64,000 bases of DNA from Actinomadura fibrosa. GTDB lineage: Bacteria; Actinomycetota; Actinomycetes; Streptosporangiales; Streptosporangiaceae. Shown piece by piece: positions 1-10,215 of this stretch; the stretch's first letter is position 1, and each line of letters starts with the position of its first letter. The stretch lies in NCBI RefSeq assembly GCF_900659615.1, contig NZ_CAACUY010000010.1, positions 1 to 64,000 of the forward strand, read 5' to 3'. The notes under the pieces are model-generated. The model was not told where the DNA came from. It was given only the letters and a program-made list of their open reading frames with translations, and did no database searches. The position numbers were made by a program, and so were the translations under genes.

Positions 1-69
1 CATCTCGGCGCCGACAACACCTCCCTGTTCCTCAAGGACGAGGCGTTCCGCGCCGCCATCACGCGCTGA
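1..69 (+). CDS. C-terminal tail of an unidentified protein (partial)
   Basis: The frame is open from the window edge to a TGA at 67-69 and gives 22 residues ending in FRAAITR. Nearly all third codon positions are G or C, which suits a real gene tail. The opposite strand is also open here in a frame that shares the same wobble positions, so base composition cannot decide between the two. No family can be assigned from 22 residues. Confidence 0.35.
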   Translation, partial: HLGADNTSLFLKDEAFRAAITR

Positions 70-494
70 CCACCGCACGCCGCCGCCAGCACGCGGGCGA
101 ACCGCGCGATCATGCGGGGGTAGCGGTCCCGGTCGCCCGGATCCGCGAACGAGGCCGCCGTCGCGGCGGGGTCGCGGTGGGCGAGCGTGGTGCGGCCGTC
201 GTCCGCGACGGACGCCGTGAGCAGGTCGCCGCTCGTCCGGTACTCCAGCCCGTGCCGCAGGAGGCGCTCCCCGAGGACCGGGTAGGCGGGGCCTCCGGTG
301 AACTGCGGATGCCAGGACGAGAACGTGTCGTGCGTGTATCCGTCCGGGCCGGTGTGGGAGGCGATGAACCCGCCGATCCGGTCCCGGGCCTCGACCAGCG
401 CCACCCGCCGGCCGGCCAGCCCGAGCACGGCCGCCGCGACCATCCCGTTGATCCCGGCGCCGACCACGACGGCGTCGTACTCGGTCCGGCTCAT
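1..494 (-). CDS. FAD-dependent oxidoreductase, N-terminal part (partial or truncated)
   Basis: The ATG at 492-494 overlaps the stop of the flavin reductase gene by 4 nt (ATGA), so the two are probably translationally coupled. The N-terminus is a dinucleotide-binding fold: VVVGAGINGMVAA, with the adenine-ribose acidic residue in LVEARDRIGG. This is typical of phytoene-dehydrogenase-like FAD amine or carotenoid oxidoreductases. Family-like sequence runs for about 120 residues (to the region of RYPRMIARF). From about position 110 leftward it no longer resembles the family, although the frame stays open to the window edge, and a plausible rightward gene ends at 69. The gene may continue outside the window or may be truncated by a rearrangement. 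It is last in the permease/monooxygenase/reductase operon. Confidence 0.6.
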   Translation of the reverse strand, partial: MSRTEYDAVVVGAGINGMVAAAVLGLAGRRVALVEARDRIGGFIASHTGPDGYTHDTFSSWHPQFTGGPAYPVLGERLLRHGLEYRTSGDLLTASVADDGRTTLAHRDPAATAASFADPGDRDRYPRMIARFARVLAAACGGQRVMAARNASSLRNREVLSAPR

Positions 495-994
495 CGCGCC
501 GCGCCCGCCTCGCCGATCATCCGGCCCCGGTGGAACAGCAGCGGGGACCCCTCGTCCACGGCGGCGCTGAGCACGTTGCCCACCAGCACGCTGTGGGTGT
601 GGACGTCGAAGGACTCGGCCGGCTCGCACTCCAGCAGCGCCAGGGCGCCGTCCAGGACGGGGACGTCCCGCGCCGTCCGGTGCCAGCCGATCCCGTCGAA
701 CTTTCCGTTGGAGCGGGTGGCGAACCGGCGGGCGAGCGGAGCCTGGCCGGCGCGGAGCACGTTGACCGCGAAGTACGGGGCGCCGGCCAGCACCCCGCGC
801 GTGGTGCTGGCCCGGTTCAGGCACAGCAGCACGGTCGGGGGGTCCAGGCTGAGCGTGGTGAACGCGTTGACGGTCATCCCGTGCGGGCCGAGGGCGGCGT
901 CCTGCGCCGTGACCACGCACACGCCGGTGGCGAAGGCGGCGGCCACACGCCGCAGTTCCGCGCCGGTCACCCGCGGGAAGGCGGCGGCCGTCAC
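491..994 (-). CDS. Flavin reductase (FMN/FAD reductase of a two-component monooxygenase)
   Basis: The 167-residue protein matches the HpaC/flavin reductase-like family. It begins with the typical FATGVCVVTA strand, followed by GMTVNAFTTLSLDPPTVLLC and a central FAVNVLRAGQ. Such proteins use NAD(P)H to reduce free FMN or FAD, which is handed to a partner monooxygenase. The ATG overlaps the stop of the upstream luciferase-like monooxygenase by 4 nt, and its own stop overlaps the next start by 4 nt. It is therefore almost certainly the reductase partner of that monooxygenase. Length is normal for the family. Assignment to the family is firm, while the flavin used (FMN or FAD) cannot be read from the sequence. 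Confidence 0.88.
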   Translation of the reverse strand: MTAAAFPRVTGAELRRVAAAFATGVCVVTAQDAALGPHGMTVNAFTTLSLDPPTVLLCLNRASTTRGVLAGAPYFAVNVLRAGQAPLARRFATRSNGKFDGIGWHRTARDVPVLDGALALLECEPAESFDVHTHSVLVGNVLSAAVDEGSPLLFHRGRMIGEAGAAR

Positions 995-2106
995 CGCGCC
1001 GCCGAGCGGGCCCGGGGGCGCACGCCCATCTCCTCAAGGCGCGGCAGGACGGTCCTGGCGAAGTACGGCAGTTCCCCGGCGTAGTCGAAGAACGCCAGCG
1101 TCATCCCGGCGAACCCGGCGTCGGCGAACTCCTTGATCCGCGCGGCGACCTGGCCGGGCGTGCCGACCAGCGGGACGGAGCCGTGGCCCGCGGCGAACCG
1201 CAGCCGGTACGTGCGGAGCATCTCGGGCGTGAAGGACCGGGCGTGGGCGCCCATGAGGCGCATGATGGTGTCCACGGCGGGCCAGTCGGCGTTGTCCTCG
1301 GCGTACCAGCGCAGGAAGTCCCGGGCCTCCTTCTCCGTCTCGCGGCACACGACGTGGCCGAGGGTGAGGACGCCGATGTCGCGGTCGAACTCCGCACGCG
1401 CCCGGTCCCGCATCGAGGCGACGATCTCGGCGCCGTCCACCGGCCCGTCGACGATGGTGAACCCGTAGTCGGCGTTGCGGGCCGCGAACCCGCGGCCCTG
1501 CGGGGACGAGCCGGCGTTCAGCAGCGGCAGCCTGCCGTCCACCGGCTTCGGCAGCCCCTCGGCGCCCTTGAGGGAGTAGAACCGGCCGTCGTGGTCGAAG
1601 CGCCCGTCGACCGTCCAGATCTTCTCGACGACCTCCCACCACTCCTGCGCCTGGGCGTAGCGGTCGTCGTGCGCGGTGGGGAGGTCGGAGCCGAGCGCGT
1701 CGTACTCGGGCTTGTTCCAGCCCGCGACGATGTTGAGCCCGGCGCGGCCCGCGCCGATGTGGTCGATCGTGGCGAGCTGCTTGGCCGCGACCACGGGATG
1801 GTTGAACGCGGTGTGCACGGTCGAGACGACGGTGATCCGCTCGGTGACCGAGAGGAGGCCCGCGGCCCAGGCGACGGGGTCGAGCACGCCCTCGTGGAAG
1901 TTGGTCTCGCCGCCGTACCCGATGAACCGGGCGATCGGCAGCAGGAAGTCGATCCCGGCGGCGTCGGCGACGCGGGCCAGCCGGACGTTGTCGGCCCAGC
2001 TCGCCGACCAGCGCCCGGGGGCCTTGGTGATCGCCATGCCGCTGGAGCAGTTGGCGGAGAACAGGCCCAGCTTGAAGCCGTCGCCGCGGAGGAGGGGACG
2101 GGTCAT
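991..2106 (-). CDS. LLM-class (RutA-like) flavin-dependent monooxygenase
   Basis: The 371-residue luciferase-like monooxygenase closely follows the layout of pyrimidine monooxygenase RutA (about 360 residues). It has an N-terminal strand, an RFIGYGGETNFHE segment at about 60-72 where RutA has its GFGGKTEFW motif, and the flavin-domain stretch AGWNKPEYDALG at 128-139. RutA-type enzymes use FMNH2 and O2 to open rings or cleave amide bonds. It lies between an NCS1 permease (4-nt overlap at 2103-2106) and a flavin reductase (4-nt overlap), so a two-component system importing and oxidising a small N-heterocycle is likely. No uracil-pathway genes (rutB-F) are present, which argues against uracil as substrate. 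In this locus it may act on an indole-, isatin- or anthranilate-type compound, which is inference. Confidence 0.85.
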   Translation of the reverse strand: MTRPLLRGDGFKLGLFSANCSSGMAITKAPGRWSASWADNVRLARVADAAGIDFLLPIARFIGYGGETNFHEGVLDPVAWAAGLLSVTERITVVSTVHTAFNHPVVAAKQLATIDHIGAGRAGLNIVAGWNKPEYDALGSDLPTAHDDRYAQAQEWWEVVEKIWTVDGRFDHDGRFYSLKGAEGLPKPVDGRLPLLNAGSSPQGRGFAARNADYGFTIVDGPVDGAEIVASMRDRARAEFDRDIGVLTLGHVVCRETEKEARDFLRWYAEDNADWPAVDTIMRLMGAHARSFTPEMLRTYRLRFAAGHGSVPLVGTPGQVAARIKEFADAGFAGMTLAFFDYAGELPYFARTVLPRLEEMGVRPRARSAAR

Positions 2107-3548
2107 CCGGATGCTCCTTCAGATGCGGCGGCGGGCAGCACCCGCCGCAGGGCCAGGTACAGCACCGCCGTGAGGACCAGCGCGACCAGGAAACCGAGGG
2201 AGGTGACGCCGGTCTCGGTCAGCGCGTAGGCGACGCCGGACGAGACGAGCAGCGCAACGGCCCCGGCCCAGTTGACGTTCTCGGCCCGCCCGGGGTCGGC
2301 GGGCACGCGCCGCCGGACCACGAAGAAGTCGACGATCATCAGCGTGCACAGGGAGGTGGTAAGGATGCCGAGCAGGCCGAGCCAGGTGTTGATGAGGTCG
2401 AGGATGTCGGCCTTGATGGCGAGCAGGCCGATGACGTTGCCCACGACGACCATCCAGAACCGGCCGGGGCCGCGCCCCGCGACCGCGTCGGCGAGGTTGC
2501 TCAGCGCGAGCGACCCCGAGTAGGTGTTGATCACCTGTGCCTTGGCCTGGGCGGCGTACATGACGAGGAAGCCGAGCGTCCCGGCCAGGACGATGAAGTA
2601 GGCGCCGGCGTTGCTGTGCGCCATGAACGCCAGCTTCTCCGCCGTGGTCGCGCCGGCCTGCGTGGCGGCCACGCCCGCGTGGGCCGGGTCGTTGAGGTAG
2701 TCGGTGACCACGGCGTCGCCCGCCTGGAAGATCAGCGTGCCGACGACCACCACGACGATGTTGACCACGATGGAGCCGACGACGGACATGATGCCGACGT
2801 CACGGGACGTGCGGGCGAAGCGGCCGAAGTCGGCGCCGGTCAGCGCGAGGGCTCCGGCGATGCCCGCGATCGCGCTCAGCGCCGCGGTGACGTCCCCCGG
2901 GGACAGCCGCTCGGGGCTGTACGCCCAGATGTCGCCGAGGCCGACGTCGGACTTGCTCACCGCCATGGCGGTGACCGCGAGGACGAGGACGGCCGCCAGC
3001 ACCGTCAGGACGGCGGACGTGCGCTGCACCAGCTTCAGCCCGAACGTCGTCAGCACGATCCAGGCCACGGTGAGGACGCCGTAGATCGCGATGGCGTTGG
3101 CGTCCGTCGGCGACCACCCGAACATGAACAGGGTGCCGTAGTACAGCAGCGCGTTCTCCAGCGCGAGGAAGCCGAGCACCATGAACGCGAAGATCAGCGA
3201 CGCGAGCGCGGAGCCGCGGACGCCGAGCCCGTAGGACCGGCTGGTCACGGTGGACGACGTTCCCGCGACCTGGCAGACGTGCCCGACGGCCCAGCCGAGC
3301 AGCGAGCCGAACACCGCCGCGACGATGCCGACGGCGATGCCCCAGCGGGTGCCGGCGGTCTGGCTGACGCCGCCGCCGATGCCGAGGACGACCAGGGTCG
3401 TGCCGGCGCCGCAGGTGTTGAAGGCCAGGGCCCAGCCGCCGCGGCGCTCCTGCTCGGGGACCGGGACGAGGGCGTGGTCCTCGATGACGGACCGGAGATC
3501 GGATGGTCGGGATGCGGGCGAGGATTCCTGCGGCAACGATTCCTGCAT
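2103..3548 (-). CDS. NCS1-family permease (purine/cytosine/hydantoin type)
   Basis: This 481-residue integral membrane protein belongs to the nucleobase:cation symporter-1 family. A hydrophilic N-terminus with VPVPEQERR is followed by FNTCGAGTTLVVLGIG and about 12 hydrophobic segments, including the GADFGRFAR motif near residue 240 that is characteristic of cytosine-permease-like members. A good Shine-Dalgarno (AGGAGAC) lies upstream of the ATG. It is first in an operon with the RutA-like monooxygenase and flavin reductase, so it probably imports their substrate. A dyad operator lies about 170 bp upstream. NCS1 proteins carry nucleobases, hydantoins, allantoin or thiamine, so the true substrate cannot be read from sequence. 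Confidence 0.85.
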   Translation of the reverse strand: MQESLPQESSPASRPSDLRSVIEDHALVPVPEQERRGGWALAFNTCGAGTTLVVLGIGGGVSQTAGTRWGIAVGIVAAVFGSLLGWAVGHVCQVAGTSSTVTSRSYGLGVRGSALASLIFAFMVLGFLALENALLYYGTLFMFGWSPTDANAIAIYGVLTVAWIVLTTFGLKLVQRTSAVLTVLAAVLVLAVTAMAVSKSDVGLGDIWAYSPERLSPGDVTAALSAIAGIAGALALTGADFGRFARTSRDVGIMSVVGSIVVNIVVVVVGTLIFQAGDAVVTDYLNDPAHAGVAATQAGATTAEKLAFMAHSNAGAYFIVLAGTLGFLVMYAAQAKAQVINTYSGSLALSNLADAVAGRGPGRFWMVVVGNVIGLLAIKADILDLINTWLGLLGILTTSLCTLMIVDFFVVRRRVPADPGRAENVNWAGAVALLVSSGVAYALTETGVTSLGFLVALVLTAVLYLALRRVLPAAASEGASG

Positions 3549-3716
3549 GGACGTCTCCTGTCCTGCCGAGTGCGTGACGGCGCATACGACAGCCCGTACC
3601 GCGCCCGGCGGGACGGACGTCCGTGCCGGGGAGGGAGACGGGTGGGCGGTGGCGGGCTGTGGTGCAGGTCATGCTGGCAGCGGCGGTAGCGTCCGACCAA
3701 TGCCTATCAACGTCGC

Positions 3717-3740
3717 GCTATGCCCGTGAGGGCATAGCAG
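3717..3740. promoter_or_regulatory. Putative LysR operator upstream of the NCS1 permease operon
   Basis: The site contains a perfect dyad, CTATGCCC-GTGA-GGGCATAG (3718-3737). The 24-bp block GCTATGCCCGT, five bases, CATA, one base, CAG recurs at 4758-4781 with differences only in the variable bases. It lies 170-190 bp upstream of the permease start and just beyond the 3' end of the adjacent LysR gene. Two weaker relatives are at 12613 and 14885. Confidence 0.6.
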
Positions 3741-3769
3741 TGATCACAGGCCTCGGCGTCGAAGCGCGC

Positions 3770-4723
3770 TCAGGAGCCCCTCATCTCGGCGGTGATCGAC
3801 TCGGCCACCCGCCGGAGGTGGCCGACGATCGCGCGGGCGCCGTCGCTCAGCTCCTGGTCGGCCCGCCAGGTGACGCCGATGGTCTGCGGCACCGTGCCCA
3901 GCTCGATCGCCAGCACGTCCAGCCGCTCGTCACCGGCGGCGATCAGCGAGGGCAGCGGCGCCACGGCGTCGGTCGCGGTGAGGATGGCCCGGATGGTGAG
4001 GATCGTGACGCACTCGATGACGTTCTCCGGCGGTTCGAGGCCGCGCTCGGCGAACAGATCGTCGAGCTCGTCGCGCAGCAGCGCCGGCCGGTTCGGCAGG
4101 ATCCACGGGTAGCCGCCGAGCGCCGCCAGCGTCGGCGCCGGGTCGTCCAGCGCAGGGTGGCCGCGCCGCACGACGATCCGGACGGGCTCCTCGTACAGCC
4201 GCATCCGGCGCAGGCCGGCGTCGTCCCGCTCGGGGGCCAGCCGCCCCACCAGCAGGTCGACCTCGTGCCTGCGGAGCAGCTTGACCAGCTCGTCGGGCAC
4301 CCCCTCCGTCACCGAGACCACGGTTCTCGGGCGTTCGGACTTGAGCGCCACCACGGCCCGCGGCAGCAGCGTGTACGCCCCGGCCAGGTTGGTGCCGACC
4401 CGCACGGGACGGTCGCCCGCGCGCCGGATCTGCTCGATGTTCTCGCCGACCTCGCGCAGGTTGCCGAGGATCATCCGGGCGTGCTCGACGAGCAGTTCCC
4501 CGTACACCGTCGGCGTCACCCCGCGGGGCCCGCGCTCGAACAGGCGCACGCCGAGCACCTCCTCGGCCTCCTTCAGCCCGCGGGTGATCACCGGCTGGGT
4601 GATGTGCAGGGCCTGCGCGGCCCCGACCAGCGACCCCTGCTCGGCGATGGCGCCGACCAGCGTCAGGTGGCGGAGCTTGAAGCGTCCGTCGAGCAGCCAG
4701 TCGATCTTCCTCGGCACGGCCAT
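3770..4723 (-). CDS. LysR-family transcriptional regulator (GbpR/PcaQ-like)
   Basis: The 317-residue LysR protein has a winged HTH at residues 17-75 (LRHLTLVGAIAEQGSLVGAA, then QALHITQPVITRGLKEAEEV) and a periplasmic-binding-protein-like effector domain from about residue 95. The FKLRHL start, the double-domain layout and RGPRGVTPTVYGE place it with GbpR/PcaQ/CbhR-type regulators, which control aromatic catabolism. It is divergent from the cyclase/ThDP pair and lies beside the permease operon, with a shared operator on both sides. It probably activates both in response to a pathway intermediate. A second LysR of the same subgroup is at 14990. Confidence 0.9.
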   Translation of the reverse strand: MAVPRKIDWLLDGRFKLRHLTLVGAIAEQGSLVGAAQALHITQPVITRGLKEAEEVLGVRLFERGPRGVTPTVYGELLVEHARMILGNLREVGENIEQIRRAGDRPVRVGTNLAGAYTLLPRAVVALKSERPRTVVSVTEGVPDELVKLLRRHEVDLLVGRLAPERDDAGLRRMRLYEEPVRIVVRRGHPALDDPAPTLAALGGYPWILPNRPALLRDELDDLFAERGLEPPENVIECVTILTIRAILTATDAVAPLPSLIAAGDERLDVLAIELGTVPQTIGVTWRADQELSDGARAIVGHLRRVAESITAEMRGS

Positions 4724-4757
4724 GCGACGCCTCCCGCTTTCCGAGCCACGGCTCCAC

Positions 4758-4781
4758 GCTATGCCCGTATGAACATAACAG
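4758..4781. promoter_or_regulatory. Putative LysR operator in the divergent LysR/cyclase promoter region
   Basis: This 24-bp block carries GCTATGCCCGT, five bases, CATA-A-CAG, and matches the site at 3717-3740 except at six positions, five of them consecutive. It sits in the 83-bp gap between the LysR start (4723) and the cyclase start (4807). This is where LysR proteins usually bind to repress themselves and activate the divergent operon. Confidence 0.6.
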
Positions 4782-4806
4782 CATGTGAAAGGGCAATGGT
4801 GCTCCG

Positions 4807-5706
4807 GTGTTCCGAACCCACAGGATGAGCCTCATGCCCGTCTTCCCGCGCCCTCCCCTACCGGACGCCGTCCAGGCGGCGTTCGCCGAGGGGACGCACG
4901 TCATCGACCTCACCGCGCCGCTGTCCGCGCGAACCCCGGTCCTGCCGCTCCCCGAGGGCATGGCGCCGATCCCGCCGTTCCGCCTGGAGCAGGTCGCGCA
5001 CTACGACACGCCGGGCGAGCCCGCCCTCCAGAACGGCATCCACACGGGCGAGCACGTGGGCACCCACTTCGACGCGCCCTGCCACTGGGCCAGCGGACGC
5101 CGCCTGGAGGACGTCGGGAGCGTCCCGGTGTCGCGGCTCGTCGGCCCCGCCGCCGTCATCGACCACAGCGCGCGATGCGCCGAGGACCCCGACCACCTGC
5201 TGCGGATCGAGGACGTCCTGGCCTGGCAGGACGAGCACGGGCCGCTCCCCGGCGGCGGCTGGCTGCTGTACCGCACCGGCTGGGACGCCCGCTCCCACGA
5301 CCAGGACCTCTTCCTCAACGCCGGGGAGGACGGCCCGCACACGCCGGGCATATCCCCCGAGTGCGCCCGCTGGCTGGCCGAGGAGGCCCCGGTCGTGGGG
5401 CTCGGGGTCGAGACGGTCGGCATCGACGCGGGCCAGGCGTTCCGCTTCGACCCGCCCTTCCCCGCCCACGAGCACCTGCTCGGCGCGGGCAAGTACGGCC
5501 TCACCCAGCTCCAGAATCTCGCCTCGCTCCCGCCGCTGGGCGCGGTGCTCGTCGTCGCCCCGCTCCGCATCGTCGGCGGGTCCGGCAGCCCGGCACGCGT
5601 CATGGCGCTGACCGGCGCGCAGCGCGCCGACGGCACCGGCGGCACCGGCGACGCGAATCCCTCGAACGACGCGAACCCCTCGAACGACACGGACGGAGAC
5701 GACTGA
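4807..5706 (+). CDS. Cyclase-family metal hydrolase (isatin hydrolase / kynurenine formamidase fold)
   Basis: The protein (299 residues from GTG 4807; in-frame ATGs at 4825 and 4834 are alternatives with little to choose) belongs to the cyclase family PF04199. The metal-site motif reads H83-x3-H87-x-D89-x3-H93 within HVGTHFDAPCHW. This is the same spacing as the Mn ligands of isatin hydrolase and the Zn ligands of KynB. Length is nearer isatin hydrolase (about 260) than KynB (about 210). The C-terminal tail (last about 25 residues) is a low-complexity NPSND/GTGG stretch. It is separated by 2 nt from the ThDP decarboxylase gene. Isatin hydrolase would convert isatin to isatinate (2-aminobenzoylformate), a logical substrate for that neighbour. 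Family is firm; the substrate is inferred. Confidence 0.75.
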   Translation: MFRTHRMSLMPVFPRPPLPDAVQAAFAEGTHVIDLTAPLSARTPVLPLPEGMAPIPPFRLEQVAHYDTPGEPALQNGIHTGEHVGTHFDAPCHWASGRRLEDVGSVPVSRLVGPAAVIDHSARCAEDPDHLLRIEDVLAWQDEHGPLPGGGWLLYRTGWDARSHDQDLFLNAGEDGPHTPGISPECARWLAEEAPVVGLGVETVGIDAGQAFRFDPPFPAHEHLLGAGKYGLTQLQNLASLPPLGAVLVVAPLRIVGGSGSPARVMALTGAQRADGTGGTGDANPSNDANPSNDTDGDD

Positions 5707-5708
5707 CG

Positions 5709-7370
5709 ATGCTGGTACGCGAGGCGATCGGCCGCACCCTCCACGACCTCGGCGTCCGGGCGGCGTTCGGTGTGGTGGGTAGCGGCAACTTCCACTTCAC
5801 CAACGCGCTGGCCGAGGCCGGTGCCACGTTCACCGCCGCCCGGCACGAGGGCGGGGCGGCGGTCATGGCGGACGCCTACGCCCGGATGAGCGACGAGGTC
5901 GCCGTGCTCAGCCTCCACCAGGGATGCGGGTACACCAACGCCCTCACCGGCGTCACCGAGGCCGCCAAGAGCCGCACCCCGCTGCTGGTCGTCACCGCGG
6001 AGGCCACCGAGCCGTCGTCGAACTTCCACGTCGACCAGCGCGGCATCGCCGAGGGCGTCGGCGCGGTCGCGGCCGCGGTACGGTCCCCGCGGACCGCCGT
6101 GGACGACGTCACCCGCGCCTACGAGGTCTGCGCCCGGGAACGGCGGACCGTGGTCCTGAACGTGCCGATCGACGTCCAGGACGAGCCGCTTCCCGAGGGA
6201 GCACGCGCCGGGCACCGTCCCGCCGTCGGGAACCCGCGTCCGGCCGCCGCCGATGTCGAGGCGTTCGCCGAGCTGCTGCGGCGGGCCGAGCGCCCGGTCT
6301 TCGTCGCGGGCCGCGGCGCCCGCTCCGCCGGTGCCGGGGAGGCGATCGCCGCGCTCGCCGAGCGGACCGGGGCCCTGCTCGCCACCTCCGCCGTCGCGCG
6401 CGGCCTGTTCAACGGCAGCCCCTGGAGCGTCGACGTGTCGGGCGGCTTCGCCACCCCGCTCGCCGCCGAGCTCATCTCCGGCGCCGACCTGATCGTCGGC
6501 TGGGGCTGCGCCCTCAACATGTGGACCATGCGGCACGGGCGCCTGATCTCCGCGGACGCCGCCGTCGTCCAGGTGGACCTGGAACGCGCGGCGATCGGCC
6601 GCCACCGTCCCGTCGACCTCGGCCTGTGGGGCGGCGTGGCCGAGACCGCGCGCGACACCCTGGCCCTGCTCGGCGGCTCCGCCGAGCAGGACCCCGGCGC
6701 CGCGACCGGCTACCGCGGCCCGGAGATCGCGGCCCGGATCGCCGCCGAGGGCTCCTGGAAGCAGGTCCCCTACCGGGACGCGACCGGTGGCGGACGCATC
6801 GACCCCCGCACGCTCACCATCGAGCTCGACCGCCTGCTCCCCCGCGAGCGGATCGTCTCGGTCGACTCGGGCAACTTCCTCGGCTACCCGAGCATGTTCC
6901 TCGACGTCCCGGACCACCGCGGCTTCTGCTTCACCCAGGCGTTCCAGTCGGTGGGGCTCGGCCTGGCCACCGCGATCGGCGCCGCGCTCGCCCGCCCGGA
7001 CCGGCTGCCGGTCGCGGCCTGCGGCGACGGCGGTTTCCTGATGGGCATCTCCGAGCTGGAGACCGTCGTCCGGCTCGGCATCCCCATGCTGGTGGTCGTC
7101 TACAACGACGCCATGTACGGCGCCGAGGTCCACCACTTCAGCGGCGGAGACAGGGAGCGCCCCGACCTGTCCGCCGTCACCTTCCCCCGCACGGACATCG
7201 CCGCCATCGCCCGCGGTCACGGCTGCGAGGCCCTGACGGTCACGCAGCCGGGCGACCTGGCGGAACTCAAGGAGTGGATCCAGGGCCCGAAGCACCGCCC
7301 CATGGTCATCGACGCCAGGATCACGTCCGACGAGGGCTCCTGGTGGCTCCAGGAGGCGTTCGGCCACTGA
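5709..7370 (+). CDS. Thiamine-diphosphate-dependent decarboxylase, benzoylformate decarboxylase-like
   Basis: This is a 553-residue ThDP enzyme. The N-terminal PYR domain has the activating glutamate in RHE (E47). The C-terminal domain has the ThDP/Mg motif G439-D440-G441 followed 25 residues later by N466-D467. Acetolactate synthases have a Ser/Thr-Gly-Pro-Gly loop after the PYR helix, but this protein has LHQGCGYTNALTG with a histidine at residue 70. That is the position of catalytic His70 in benzoylformate decarboxylase. A second histidine (H276, in MRHG) is a candidate for its His281, and Ser25 aligns near its Ser26. The context suggests 2-aminobenzoylformate to 2-aminobenzaldehyde plus CO2. 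A carboligase role is possible but less likely. Confidence 0.8.
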   Translation: MLVREAIGRTLHDLGVRAAFGVVGSGNFHFTNALAEAGATFTAARHEGGAAVMADAYARMSDEVAVLSLHQGCGYTNALTGVTEAAKSRTPLLVVTAEATEPSSNFHVDQRGIAEGVGAVAAAVRSPRTAVDDVTRAYEVCARERRTVVLNVPIDVQDEPLPEGARAGHRPAVGNPRPAAADVEAFAELLRRAERPVFVAGRGARSAGAGEAIAALAERTGALLATSAVARGLFNGSPWSVDVSGGFATPLAAELISGADLIVGWGCALNMWTMRHGRLISADAAVVQVDLERAAIGRHRPVDLGLWGGVAETARDTLALLGGSAEQDPGAATGYRGPEIAARIAAEGSWKQVPYRDATGGGRIDPRTLTIELDRLLPRERIVSVDSGNFLGYPSMFLDVPDHRGFCFTQAFQSVGLGLATAIGAALARPDRLPVAACGDGGFLMGISELETVVRLGIPMLVVVYNDAMYGAEVHHFSGGDRERPDLSAVTFPRTDIAAIARGHGCEALTVTQPGDLAELKEWIQGPKHRPMVIDARITSDEGSWWLQEAFGH

Positions 7371-7410
7371 AACCGTCAACGGGGAGGCCGCTACCACGCG
7401 GGACCCCGAA

Positions 7411-7450
7411 CGAACCGGGCCGCTTCCCTGGTGGGAGGCGGCCCGGTTCG
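7411..7450. terminator. Bidirectional hairpin terminator between convergent operons
   Basis: Two 18-nt arms (7411-7428 and 7433-7450) pair around a TGGT loop, with one G-T wobble. The stem begins CGAACCGGGCCGC. It lies between the ThDP decarboxylase stop (7370) and the ACMSD stop (7465), which face each other, so it can serve both. There is no T-tract, as is usual in actinomycetes. Confidence 0.75.
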
Positions 7451-7464
7451 CTGTGGATCCGGTG

Positions 7465-10211
<2,747 letters not shown>

Positions 10212-10215
<4 letters not shown>

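Noticed and set aside
4807..5706. Naming the cyclase-family protein kynurenine formamidase (kynB)
   Set aside because: The metal motif is shared, but the protein is longer than KynB, and no tryptophan dioxygenase, kynureninase or kynurenine hydroxylase is nearby. The ThDP partner fits isatinate better.
5709..7370. Naming the ThDP enzyme acetolactate synthase
   Set aside because: The loop after the PYR domain has LHQGCG in place of the synthase SGPG loop, and there is no regulatory subunit gene.
5001..7397. A 798-codon reverse-strand open frame across the cyclase and ThDP genes
   Set aside because: It is antisense to two genes with clear motifs and has Gly/Arg/Asp-rich, motif-free sequence. 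GC-rich wobble bias creates such shadows.
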